Source: Candidatus Bathyarchaeum tardum (lineage in GTDB: Archaea > Thermoproteota > Bathyarchaeia > Bathyarchaeales > Bathyarchaeaceae). Taken from it: 64,000 bases of DNA. Every line of letters begins with the position of its first letter. The stretch's first letter is position 1. The stretch lies in assembly GCA_029762755.1 (NCBI GenBank), contig JARVGH010000002.1, positions 248,001 through 312,000 on the forward strand, written 5' to 3'. Shown piece by piece: positions 9,211 to 17,128 of the stretch. The notes under the pieces are model-generated. The model saw only the letters and a program-made list of their open reading frames with translations, made no database searches and had not been told where the DNA came from. The position numbers and the translations under genes were made by a program.

Positions 9211-9438
9211 ATGAAATATCAAATTGAAATCAAGCGTGAAAACTGCATTGCATGTGGTTCGTGTTACAGTTTAAATCCGTCACATTTTGAACCAGACGAA
9301 GAAGGAAAATCAACTGTTATTGGCGGAGAAACAGATGAATTAAACTCAGTTGGAGAATTTGACGACACAGAAATTGAAAGCGCTAAAGACGCAGAAGATG
9401 CATGTCCAGTCTCTATAATCACAGTAACTGAACTTTAA
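9211..9438 (+). CDS. Small ferredoxin, single iron-sulfur cluster
   Basis: A 75-residue acidic protein with CIACGSC near the start and a closing CP near residue 64 (DACPVSII), the pattern of a monocluster ferredoxin of 3Fe-4S or 4Fe-4S type. The acidic middle (EFDDTEIESAKDAEDA) is typical. I start it at ATG 9211 because GGTGGGAG just upstream is an ideal ribosome site; the GTG at 9199 lies inside that site. It could donate electrons to many partners, including the reductase at 7697-8239 or CODH, but no partner is proven. Confidence 0.85.
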   Translation: MKYQIEIKRENCIACGSCYSLNPSHFEPDEEGKSTVIGGETDELNSVGEFDDTEIESAKDAEDACPVSIITVTEL

Positions 9439-9516
9439 AACTTTAAAAATAGCGTAAAGTTTAAAGGGTTAGCAGAGGGTTCCCTCTAAATACTTGTTTA
9501 ACATGAGGAATGACAA

Positions 9517-10059
9517 TTGAGTTCTGAAGAAATATTGGTAGAGAAAAAAACCAAAGTCCTCATAAAACTTCGCGGTTACAAAGTTCTCAAAAAAGAAGAA
9601 ATTAAAAACGCCACTAGTTACACACTCAAAATGAAAGATGGGGAGAAGGCTATTCTTTGGGCAATAACAGCAGAGGGTACTGTTGGAGTTGCATATGTTA
9701 CACAACTCAAAAAAGCAATGGATGACGCTGAAATTAAAAAGGGAATAGTCACTACAATCGGCAAATACACACATACTGCAAAATCCAGGGCAAAAACAAG
9801 TGGAATAGAATTAATTCCGAAAATTTTTCCCTCATTCCAAATATTCGACCATGATTTTGTTTCAAAACATGAACTATTAGATCCTGAAGAAAAAACAAAG
9901 TTCCTTGAAGACAGCAAAATAGTACCTTATCAGCTACCAAGAATTAACGAAACAGACCCAGCAATAATTGCAGTTGGCGGAACACCAGGAGATATCGTAA
10001 GAGTCATCAGGAACAGTAAAACCGCAGGAAAATACGTGTCTTACAGATACGTTGTCTAA
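9517..10059 (+). CDS. rpoH: RNA polymerase subunit RpoH (Rpb5-like) with Mrr-like/jaw-like N-terminal domain
   Basis: Residues about 104-180 match the archaeal RpoH core and the Rpb5 C-terminal domain (KHELLDPEE, QLPRI, DPAI, GDIVRVIRNS, GKYVSYRYVV). Archaeal RpoH is normally only this ~80-residue part. Here about 103 extra residues precede it: RGYKV, then a strand pair, VGVAYVTQLKKAM, KKGIVTTIGKYTHTAKSRA and GIELIPK. This is the order of an Mrr-type endonuclease fold and also parallels the eukaryotic Rpb5 jaw domain. The usual D...QxK catalytic residues appear absent (YTLKM, LWAIT), so a structural role is likely. TTG start with a GAGG ribosome site. It is not next to rpoB/rpoA. Confidence 0.88.
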   Translation: MSSEEILVEKKTKVLIKLRGYKVLKKEEIKNATSYTLKMKDGEKAILWAITAEGTVGVAYVTQLKKAMDDAEIKKGIVTTIGKYTHTAKSRAKTSGIELIPKIFPSFQIFDHDFVSKHELLDPEEKTKFLEDSKIVPYQLPRINETDPAIIAVGGTPGDIVRVIRNSKTAGKYVSYRYVV

Positions 10060-10076
10060 CATACAACGAAACAGGT

Positions 10077-10096
10077 ACAGAGGAAAAAACCTCTGT
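10077..10096 (+). terminator. Hairpin after rpoH
   Basis: ACAGAGG at 10077-10083 pairs perfectly with CCTCTGT at 10090-10096 around an A6 loop, 18 bases after the rpoH stop. There is no immediate T-run, so it may be a terminator or an end-stabilising hairpin. Confidence 0.5.
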
Positions 10097-10240
10097 TCAA
10101 GATTATATTACGCACACATATAACATTCATTTTTTATAAATATTTTTTACCATTTACAAATTATAAAGAAATATAATTATTTATAAAAAGTTTTTTAAGT
10201 AAGGTTGTTTAAAAAAATTCTCCCAAGAGAGGGAGTTGCA

Positions 10241-10798
10241 ATGGATACAACAACATTACTAATCGCCACAGCATTAGCGATGGACTCTTTTTCAGTAGCA
10301 ATAGCAAATGGACTAACAACCAAAAAGTTCAACATTTCAAAAGCTATCAAAATTGGCACCTTCTTTGGATTTTTTCAAGCAATCATGCCAATAATTGGAT
10401 GGCATGCAGGCGCACATGTATTAGACGTGATTTCAGAAATTGACCACTGGGTAGCATTTGCTTTACTAACAATAATTGGCTCCAGAATGATTTATGAATC
10501 AACTAAAAATGAAAGCGAAAAAATAATTAGTTCACTTACCATCAAAGTTCTTTTGATACAGTCTATTGCCACTAGCATTGATGCATTAGCAGTTGGCTTA
10601 AGCATTTACATTTTAGAAATTTCAATAATAACATTGGCAATATCAACAGGAATAATCACATTCACTTTGTCTGTTTTTGGTGTTTACATTGGAGGCAAAT
10701 TTGGACATCGCCTAAAAAACAAAGTTGAACCCTTGGGAGGAATAATCTTAATCATGATTGGCCTAAGAATACTCCTAGAACATTTAGGAATTATCTAG
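10241..10798 (+). CDS. mntP: Manganese efflux pump MntP-like membrane protein
   Basis: A 185-residue protein with six hydrophobic spans. The two halves each carry the MntP/DUF204 signature: ALAMDSFSVAIANG near the start and SIATSIDALAVGLS in the middle, with the conserved membrane aspartates and nearby glycines (GG...GHRL). The family exports manganese in bacteria. Start chosen at ATG 10241, which has GAGGGAG five bases upstream, rather than the TTG at 10205. The 180 bases upstream are very AT-rich with several TATA-like boxes, so expression is probably from its own promoter. Ion specificity in archaea is inferred. Confidence 0.85.
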   Translation: MDTTTLLIATALAMDSFSVAIANGLTTKKFNISKAIKIGTFFGFFQAIMPIIGWHAGAHVLDVISEIDHWVAFALLTIIGSRMIYESTKNESEKIISSLTIKVLLIQSIATSIDALAVGLSIYILEISIITLAISTGIITFTLSVFGVYIGGKFGHRLKNKVEPLGGIILIMIGLRILLEHLGII

Positions 10799-10957
10799 AA
10801 AAAGCAGAGAAAAAATAATTCGATTCAGACACCAAATGGATAAAACATCTTTTTTCTAACTATTCTTGTTCTGGTAATATACACTAGAAGGAAATACAGT
10901 ATTTTAATCGTAAAACTATAGAAGAAAGGTACTAAAAAATAATACCGAGGAATTACA

Positions 10958-11266
10958 TTGAAAAATAACACACTTCAGACACTCTGGGAACGCAGAGACC
11001 GCCTAGGAATTTTTGCAGAAATAATGGAGTCTGCAAAAGGCAAACAAGGAAAAACACGAATTATGTACAGCGTTAATTTAAGTTTTAGCCAAGTCAATGA
11101 ATATCTGACATTCTTAACTGAAATGGGCTTTATTAAAATCCAAAAAGAGAAGGGAAGAAAAACCTTCGAAACAACTGCAAAAGGTTGCGAATACATCGAA
11201 AACTACATCAAAATGTCCCAACTTTTGACACCTGAAGAAATGGAAGCACCAATGATAACAAGTTAG
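10958..11266 (+). CDS. Small winged-helix transcriptional regulator
   Basis: A 102-residue protein of the archaeal winged-helix type (PF14947/COG3432-like). After an initial helix (ERRDRLGIFAEIMESA) come GKTRIMYSVNLSFSQVNEYLTFLTEMGFI, a typical recognition helix, and a wing ending in TTAKGCEYIENY. Proteins of this type are common in archaea and usually bind DNA as dimers; targets are unknown. It starts at TTG 10958 with a GAGG ribosome site. It stands alone between mntP and the microprotein gene. Confidence 0.8.
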   Translation: MKNNTLQTLWERRDRLGIFAEIMESAKGKQGKTRIMYSVNLSFSQVNEYLTFLTEMGFIKIQKEKGRKTFETTAKGCEYIENYIKMSQLLTPEEMEAPMITS

Positions 11267-11513
11267 TAGTTTGAAAGCAAAATAAAACAAATAAATAAAA
11301 ATTAACAATTTTTCAAACATAGAACAAATTGAAAATGTAAAAAAACAGGTTTCCATTGAAGCATAATAACAACTTTAAAATTTTTGATATTATTCAGACA
11401 TTTTGTAATAAACGAATTACGCACAAGTTTATAAGTGTCATTAAGATACACCTTTGTAGAGTTAGTGCTCTAAATATACTAATTCTCTTAATGAATGAGG
11501 AGGTGCAAGCCGA

Positions 11514-11666
11514 ATGTCTTATGGTGGACCCCGCGAAATGCACGATGCAGTCTGTTCTGAATGTGGAGAAAAATGTCAGGTTCCTTTCAAACCAGATTCT
11601 AGCAGACCCGTATACTGTCGAGAGTGTTACGCAAAACGAAGACCCCCGAGAAGAAATAGATACTAA
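11514..11666 (+). CDS. CxxC-x17-CxxC zinc-ribbon microprotein
   Basis: A 50-residue basic protein: VCSECGEKC, a QVPFKPD linker, then VYCRECYAKRR and an Arg-rich end. The pattern CxxC, 17 residues, CxxC is a known small zinc-binding domain found in many prokaryotes, often as a single-domain protein of unknown role. The ATG has a very strong AGGAGGTG site 8 bases upstream, and a TATA box TTTATAAG lies at 11428-11435. A longer open frame in another phase over the same DNA (from 11356) has no such support. Its charge suggests RNA or DNA binding (inference). Confidence 0.85.
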   Translation: MSYGGPREMHDAVCSECGEKCQVPFKPDSSRPVYCRECYAKRRPPRRNRY

Positions 11667-11798
11667 GCTACATAACGGCTTAGATTTTCAGTAATCAATT
11701 TTTTAAATTATTTTTTTATTTCACTTTTTATAAAAAATGTTTAAAACAAAGAATATAAAAAAAGACTGAAAGGGAACTGAAGGTTAACAGTTCCAAAA

Positions 11799-12362
11799 TC
11801 ATTCTTCATAATAGATTAAGTCTAAATCCTCAAGTTGCTCATGAAGTTTAGCAACTGCCCGGTAGACGTCTTCTTCTTTAGTTGCACCGGTACAGACAAG
11901 TTTTCCACTTGCGAAAAGAAGGATTACTACTTTTGGTTCGTCCATACGGTAGATAAGACCTGGAAACTGTTCGGGTTCATACATAGTCTTTCCTAGAGAG
12001 TAAGCACAGTCTTCTAGCTCAATTCTTCCAAGAAGGTTAGCTGAAGCGACGATGTTAACTACTCTGATTTCAGGTTTACCAGTTATGATTATGCCACTTT
12101 TTTTCAGTTCGCGAACAACTTTAAGCACTGCTTTTTTTGACTCGTTCTCAGATTTTGCTCCAGTACAAACCATCTTTCCTGTGCTGAAAATTAGGATGGC
12201 TGTTTTGGGTTTTTTTAATCTGAAAACCAACCCGGGAAACTTTTCTGGCCGATATTCAACTAAGGGATTACCCTTAACAACGGCATTAAGGTCTATGTTC
12301 TGATTCAAAGTGGCAGAGGATACAACATTTTCAATCCGAATAGAGTCTTCAAGCTTAGGCAT
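11799..12362 (-). CDS. tbp: TATA-box-binding protein
   Basis: A 187-residue general transcription factor formed of two imperfect repeats of about 90 residues. Each repeat carries the TBP landmarks: IENVVSSATLN / VNIVASANLLG, YRPEKFPGLVFRL / YEPEQFPGLIYRM, and IFSTGKMVCTGAKSE / LFASGKLVCTGATKE. It bends the TATA box and recruits TFB and RNA polymerase. The acidic C-terminus is typical of archaea. It is transcribed in the same direction as the cdh operon but separated by 160 bases, and a TATA-like box lies just before its ATG. Confidence 0.97.
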   Translation of the reverse strand: MPKLEDSIRIENVVSSATLNQNIDLNAVVKGNPLVEYRPEKFPGLVFRLKKPKTAILIFSTGKMVCTGAKSENESKKAVLKVVRELKKSGIIITGKPEIRVVNIVASANLLGRIELEDCAYSLGKTMYEPEQFPGLIYRMDEPKVVILLFASGKLVCTGATKEEDVYRAVAKLHEQLEDLDLIYYEE

Positions 12363-12523
12363 ATTTAAATCCGCCTTATACCAATCATGACTTTTAAGGA
12401 CGTATTTAAAGGGTTCTGGAAATTACGAGATATAAGCCCTAATACCTAAGAAAAATTGTGTACATTAAAAGAAAAAATTACAAAAGAATAAAAAAAATAA
12501 AACAAAAATAGAAAGTAGCTAAG

Positions 12524-13942
12524 CTACTTCCATTTATCTTGTAGAAACTTAGCTATACCGGAAGAGTCCTGTGGACCAACCATTACGTCCCATTTAGAGA
12601 GTTCTTCTATCTCCCCACTAAGGCGTGCTGCTTTACCAGGTATGATAAGTTTTCTGTGTTTGACTTTGTCTTCAACGCCACTTTCTTTGATTGCATCAGC
12701 AATAGTCTCAGCTGTCATTTTTCTGCCTGCAACACCACTATCGATTGCAGTTCCTTCAGAATCAACAACAATTAGATAAACAGAGTTACCAGAGGATTCA
12801 ATGTCTTGAGCTACAGTGTAGTAGGTCAATGCAAAGTTTGAAGTCATTAGTACTGGTGAGTTTTCATCAGGTGTTCCAATTGCTACCATTTCGGCTTTAA
12901 CTGCAACTGGTTTTCGTGGGTCAGTGTAGATGTTCTGTCGCAATACAGTAAGGGGTAGAAGAGACCAACCTTCTGCAGCATGAATAATCATGGCATCAGC
13001 ATAACGAGTTACAAGCATTGCTGCAACCTGTGCTTCTTTCCATGTAGTAAGTGTCGCATTTTGTGCAGGTTCAGTCCAAGCAGTTATTGGAGTTGCAAGG
13101 GTTGGATGAGCAAGTAGTTCGTCACCAAGGTTACATGCAGCTCGTCGAATCATTGTGAAGTTGTTTATTGTTTCACCTAAACCTGCGTTAGCAAAAGTTC
13201 CAGGATCTAAAACAACATCTTCAACACCATAAGCAATCATTGTTTTAACTAGGGACCGAAGCAAGGAAATGTCATTGGGTGCAGAAACAACCAGTGGACA
13301 GTTATACATCAGTGCCAATTCTGCCATTTCTTTCCAGTTATCTTTAGTTGCTGCATATAGCAAAGCTCTAGCTTTTGGAATAGCCATTAACCCACTTTCA
13401 ACAATTGCAGAATCATAAGAGCATAAGATAATTGGCAGATCTGTTTGTTCTGAAACTTTCTTGACCGTTGCTTTGAATTTTTCAGCATCATTAGATGTAG
13501 AACGAATAGCAATCATCTGTAGTTGTAAGTTGTTGCCGATGTAAATGTAACTGAAATCCTGAGTAAAGTTTACACGCGAAGAGATTTCTTCAGCAGTCAT
13601 TTCGTCAGTAACATCAATTGCAATTGCTGTAGGATTAGTATACGTTAGTTCATGGCGATACATTACCAATTTACCGCCAATTTTAACTGCACGTTCACCA
13701 ACACCAATGGTTACTTCTTTGACTGCAGGTTTTAGCATCTCAGCAAGTTTAGCATAATTCTTCTTGTATTTAGGATCTTTAAGAGGAGTACACTGGTCTA
13801 GATTGACTTCTCGGTTGACTAGTTTAGTGGCAAATGCCATACAGTTGTCTTCGCCACATTCTTTACAGTTTGTTTTTGGAAGCAATGAATAAATGTCAAT
13901 TGGACTGAGTTGTTTAAGTCCGCCTTTTTGATTGTCTGTCAT
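12524..13942 (-). CDS. cdhE: Acetyl-CoA decarbonylase/synthase gamma subunit (corrinoid Fe-S protein, large)
   Basis: A 472-residue subunit of the corrinoid iron-sulfur protein that carries the methyl group to acetyl-CoA synthase. Residues 26-51 bind a 4Fe-4S cluster (C26, C29, C34, C51: CKECGEDNC then QC). A TIM-barrel domain follows (about 90-320) and a C-terminal B12-binding region. It is the last gene of the cdhABCDE operon and starts 13 bases after cdhD, with AAGGAG before the ATG. Together with CdhD it accepts methyl from a tetrahydropterin. Confidence 0.95.
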   Translation of the reverse strand: MTDNQKGGLKQLSPIDIYSLLPKTNCKECGEDNCMAFATKLVNREVNLDQCTPLKDPKYKKNYAKLAEMLKPAVKEVTIGVGERAVKIGGKLVMYRHELTYTNPTAIAIDVTDEMTAEEISSRVNFTQDFSYIYIGNNLQLQMIAIRSTSNDAEKFKATVKKVSEQTDLPIILCSYDSAIVESGLMAIPKARALLYAATKDNWKEMAELALMYNCPLVVSAPNDISLLRSLVKTMIAYGVEDVVLDPGTFANAGLGETINNFTMIRRAACNLGDELLAHPTLATPITAWTEPAQNATLTTWKEAQVAAMLVTRYADAMIIHAAEGWSLLPLTVLRQNIYTDPRKPVAVKAEMVAIGTPDENSPVLMTSNFALTYYTVAQDIESSGNSVYLIVVDSEGTAIDSGVAGRKMTAETIADAIKESGVEDKVKHRKLIIPGKAARLSGEIEELSKWDVMVGPQDSSGIAKFLQDKWK

Positions 13943-13955
13943 TTCATTTTTCTCC

Positions 13956-15170
13956 TTATAGTGTTGATGATACCCAATTTGCTATTTTTTCGGCATCAAG
14001 GGTTCCAGTTTTAGTGGTTAGTCTTTTGATTACGTTTCGAAGAGTTTTGACTGCTGCAGGATGCAACATCATGAACAGGTCAACACCAGCTAGCATCAAA
14101 GTCAGACCGGTTACTACTTCCCATAATGGACCACGAAGGTTCTTGTCGCCCCATTCTGGATCTAATGTTTTCCATGCTTCTCGTGCAGCCCATGCATTGG
14201 TTGTTCCAGAAGACATAGGTTGCTGAAGTTCAGGGTCACCCATCAAACCAGATAGTCGAGCACGTTCCATTATGGTGAATGCGTAATCCAGACCGTATCC
14301 AAGAGCTGCAGTTGTTGTGTCCATAATTATTCGCTCTTTTGGCAAGTATTCAAGAAGGCGTCTGTTCAGTTCTCTTGCTTGGTTAAGATCCATTGGAGAG
14401 AACGCTAAAGCAACGTGACCGTGTTTTTCGACTAGTTTAGCAGATTTTTCTATGTCCATATCCAAAGTAATTGTGCTGATAAGAAGTCGTTCACCTTCAC
14501 ATGCGGCAGTTACTTTTTCGAAGACTGCTAAGTCTTTTTCAGGGTCACCACAGCCCCCAACAACTAGAGGAACGTCAACAGCTTGCAAGACATCTTCAAC
14601 TGTTCTTACTGCTTCAGCAGGAGTAGCAGGTTTGGGATTCAAAGGATCAATGCTGACTAAGTGCAAGGTAACCATGTCTGCGCCTAGTTTGTTTACTACA
14701 AATTTGGACCAAGAAACAGGGTCTTGATAAGCATCGCCAAGTTCATTTCGCACAGCTTTAGGCAATGCAGTTTTGGAGTCAAAGACATCAAAGGAAACTA
14801 CGGGTGGGTTAAGTGTTGGAGATTCAAAAGTGTAGAAGGCAGGAGATTTTTCTCCGCCTATTGTTACTGTTTTTCCTCGGGTTCCACCTTCACTTTTTGT
14901 TGCACCAAGTGTGACTTCTGCAACTTGTCCAGGATATTTCTGGATAGGAAAAGTAAAAGGTGCGTCCAACAAGGATGTTGGTTTTGCTGCTGATTTTAGT
15001 GCTGCGACTGCAGGGGGTGCGGCCATCATCATTCCAGGTTGGAATAATACGTGTAGTTCATCAAGCAAGATATCGACATCTTGTAGTTCTAGTTCGTTGT
15101 TGCCTGCAAGCAGGTCTAAGAGTTCAGATGGAAAGTTTGGGTTAGATTCTTTTTTCGCCCGTTCGGGCAT
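13956..15170 (-). CDS. cdhD: Acetyl-CoA decarbonylase/synthase delta subunit (corrinoid protein, small)
   Basis: About 404 residues, the small partner of CdhE in the methyl-carrying corrinoid protein. After a linker it shows the CdhD TIM barrel: VTLGATKSEGGTRG, DPVSWSKFVVNKLGADMVTLHL, PLVVGGCGDPEKD, MDTTTAALGYGLDYAFTIMER. I use ATG 15170, which has an AGGTGA ribosome site, rather than the GTG at 15179 that overlaps the cdhC stop. It is coupled to cdhC and cdhE. Confidence 0.95.
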   Translation of the reverse strand: MPERAKKESNPNFPSELLDLLAGNNELELQDVDILLDELHVLFQPGMMMAAPPAVAALKSAAKPTSLLDAPFTFPIQKYPGQVAEVTLGATKSEGGTRGKTVTIGGEKSPAFYTFESPTLNPPVVSFDVFDSKTALPKAVRNELGDAYQDPVSWSKFVVNKLGADMVTLHLVSIDPLNPKPATPAEAVRTVEDVLQAVDVPLVVGGCGDPEKDLAVFEKVTAACEGERLLISTITLDMDIEKSAKLVEKHGHVALAFSPMDLNQARELNRRLLEYLPKERIIMDTTTAALGYGLDYAFTIMERARLSGLMGDPELQQPMSSGTTNAWAAREAWKTLDPEWGDKNLRGPLWEVVTGLTLMLAGVDLFMMLHPAAVKTLRNVIKRLTTKTGTLDAEKIANWVSSTL

Positions 15171-15175
15171 GCTGT

Positions 15176-16573
15176 TCACCTTTTGGATTTAGATTTCTCT
15201 CGTTTAATTATTATTCGTTCAGCGTGGATTTTTGCGTTCTTGAAGATTATCTTGAATCCACCTGCGGACATTGTTGCTGTTGACATTGGGACCATGGTTC
15301 CCATGGTTTCTAGACCTTCTTCTGCTTCAGCGGTTTCTTCTTCTGCTTCTTCTTCAGTCCATCGTTTAACAACAGGATGATCTTGTTTCTTGAGGAATTC
15401 TTGTAGTTCTTCAATGTTTTTGGTTTCTTCTTCGGTTGAAATTTTATCTACAACTTCTGCAGGTATGAATTCTTTAACGCGCTCCTTGATTGCCTTAGGC
15501 ATCCAAACGATTCTGTCCCATCCACCGTCTGCGAGCATGAATTTTGGTGATCGCATGTATTCGATGGATAGTCCGTGGAATCCGTCTACTTGTCTGCCAC
15601 CTGAAGTGGAGTCAGCCAAAGTTGAGAATGCCAGTCCGTTTACTGATACGCCACGGTAGCCACGGTCGACAATTCCGTAGCCTTCTACTTCAGGAATATA
15701 GAAAGCGATAGCTTCAAAACATCCACAAGATGTGTGAGGATAACCAAAACCGGTATACATCCATACGCGGTCAACTCCTCCGAGTGTTTTGTTTTTGATT
15801 GCTTCGTTTGCACCAGCGAATTCTCCTTTTTCTTCATCAAGTACTTCGCCTTTTTCTATTGCAAAAATTGGACCTTTTGGGTCAACTTGTGCAGAAGCTC
15901 TGCCGTCAAACCAGCTGATTGAACCACAGTTAGAGTATCGTTGAGGAGTAATTACACACATGTGTGTTGGGGCAAAAGATTGGCACAAAGTGCATCCATA
16001 GAATGTGTCAACATCAGAGTCTTTCATTCCACGGGCTTTTGCATCACGGTGGTTGTACACATCCATCGCTTCATCAAGTTTTTCTTTAACTTTTTCTGTG
16101 TCAGTTATGAATGTAATTTGGATTTTTTCGATGAAGGGTAATTCACTCTTGAAGAGTCGCATCAAAACTTGTCCAACATAACTGAAAGAAGTAAGTCCTT
16201 TTTGGAAAGATTTTTTGCTTATTCGAATCCAAATGTCGTAGCGCTGGTTTAAGTGCATAATACCTTCAATATAGTTAAGATATTCATGGAGTCGACGTTC
16301 GGTTACACCTTCAAGGTCTTCTTCGAATTTTTCACCTGCAACCTCGATTAAAAGACCGAGGGGAGCGTTTCCACCTTCGGGTAAGTCTTTTAGATCAGGT
16401 CCGATGATTATGACTTTGCCGTCTTCGATTTCATTCATTGGTTTGCCGCGTACTATTTCGAACTTTGCTGGTTGTTTAGGTCCACCGAGTTCAATTTGCA
16501 TACCATCTTTTCGGATTCGTTCTCCTTCGTAAATTACTCCAACATCCACAGGGATGTCTTCAAACATTGACAT
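15176..16573 (-). CDS. cdhC: Acetyl-CoA decarbonylase/synthase beta subunit (acetyl-CoA synthase)
   Basis: About 465 residues. This subunit joins CO, methyl and CoA at a nickel-iron-sulfur A-cluster. Visible cluster cysteines lie in FYGCTLCQSFAPTHMC and SCGCFEA, with the conserved DGRASAQVDPKGPIF and GGRQVDGFHGL stretches. It is of archaeal length, without the bacterial N-terminal domain. The tail is rich in Glu and then Lys/Arg. Start set at ATG 16573, preceded by GGAGG; the TTG at 16591 lies within cdhB. It needs nickel, so the NikR-linked importer at 46-49 kb may serve it. Confidence 0.96.
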   Translation of the reverse strand: MSMFEDIPVDVGVIYEGERIRKDGMQIELGGPKQPAKFEIVRGKPMNEIEDGKVIIIGPDLKDLPEGGNAPLGLLIEVAGEKFEEDLEGVTERRLHEYLNYIEGIMHLNQRYDIWIRISKKSFQKGLTSFSYVGQVLMRLFKSELPFIEKIQITFITDTEKVKEKLDEAMDVYNHRDAKARGMKDSDVDTFYGCTLCQSFAPTHMCVITPQRYSNCGSISWFDGRASAQVDPKGPIFAIEKGEVLDEEKGEFAGANEAIKNKTLGGVDRVWMYTGFGYPHTSCGCFEAIAFYIPEVEGYGIVDRGYRGVSVNGLAFSTLADSTSGGRQVDGFHGLSIEYMRSPKFMLADGGWDRIVWMPKAIKERVKEFIPAEVVDKISTEEETKNIEELQEFLKKQDHPVVKRWTEEEAEEETAEAEEGLETMGTMVPMSTATMSAGGFKIIFKNAKIHAERIIIKREKSKSKR

Positions 16574-16577
16574 TTTT

Positions 16578-17123
16578 TTAATTTCCTCCAAAATTGTTTA
16601 TAATTGTTTCAAAACTTTGATTCCATTCCTCGACTTTGAGGTTAGGGAAAGACCAACTAGCATTAGGGTAGTAATAACGGTCCAAAGTTATGGTCTTTAG
16701 ATTTGTGGAAAAATGTTTTAATCCATTCAAGATCAGGTTTTCCATATAATATGGCAGTCCTAAGAAAACTGCAACATCATATGGACCTTTTCCGTCGAGT
16801 CCGTTCCATGTTGGGTCTTTGAGTCTGTTCCCGATGTCCATTGCAGACATGCTAGAAGCGGGTGTGAATCCTGCTTTTACAAAGTCGCGTGCCGTATGGG
16901 CAGTAGCGACAACAGGAGCCCCACTTCCTTTGCTCAGACCAATTGCATATTCAATCATTTTTCCGGTGTCTTTGTCAGCTTCTGTAGCCAAGTTGCCGAC
17001 AACAATGATTGCGCGTTTTGCGCGCTTTATCATTGCTGCAGCGATTTCGGGTTTGGTGATGACATTAGCTTTTCGAGGACCACAAACTTCTGCTGTTTGC
17101 CAAGGTTCAGGTTTTCCGCTCAT
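16578..17123 (-). CDS. cdhB: Acetyl-CoA decarbonylase/synthase epsilon subunit
   Basis: About 181 residues (ATG 17123; a GTG at 17132 overlaps the cdhA stop). It shows the CdhB fold: MIKRAKRAIIVVGNLA, GAPVVATAHTARDFVKAG, and GPYDVAVFLGLPYYMENLILNGLKHF. This subunit associates with CdhA in the alpha2-epsilon2 CO dehydrogenase part of the complex; its precise task (possibly FAD or electron transfer) is not settled in the family. Tightly coupled to cdhA upstream and cdhC downstream. Confidence 0.95.
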   Translation of the reverse strand: MSGKPEPWQTAEVCGPRKANVITKPEIAAAMIKRAKRAIIVVGNLATEADKDTGKMIEYAIGLSKGSGAPVVATAHTARDFVKAGFTPASSMSAMDIGNRLKDPTWNGLDGKGPYDVAVFLGLPYYMENLILNGLKHFSTNLKTITLDRYYYPNASWSFPNLKVEEWNQSFETIINNFGGN

Positions 17124-17128
17124 TTTTA

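Noticed and set aside
11356-11694. Forward open frame of 112 codons
   Set aside because: It is a shadow over the microprotein at 11514-11666, which has a perfect ribosome site and a known CxxC pattern in another frame.
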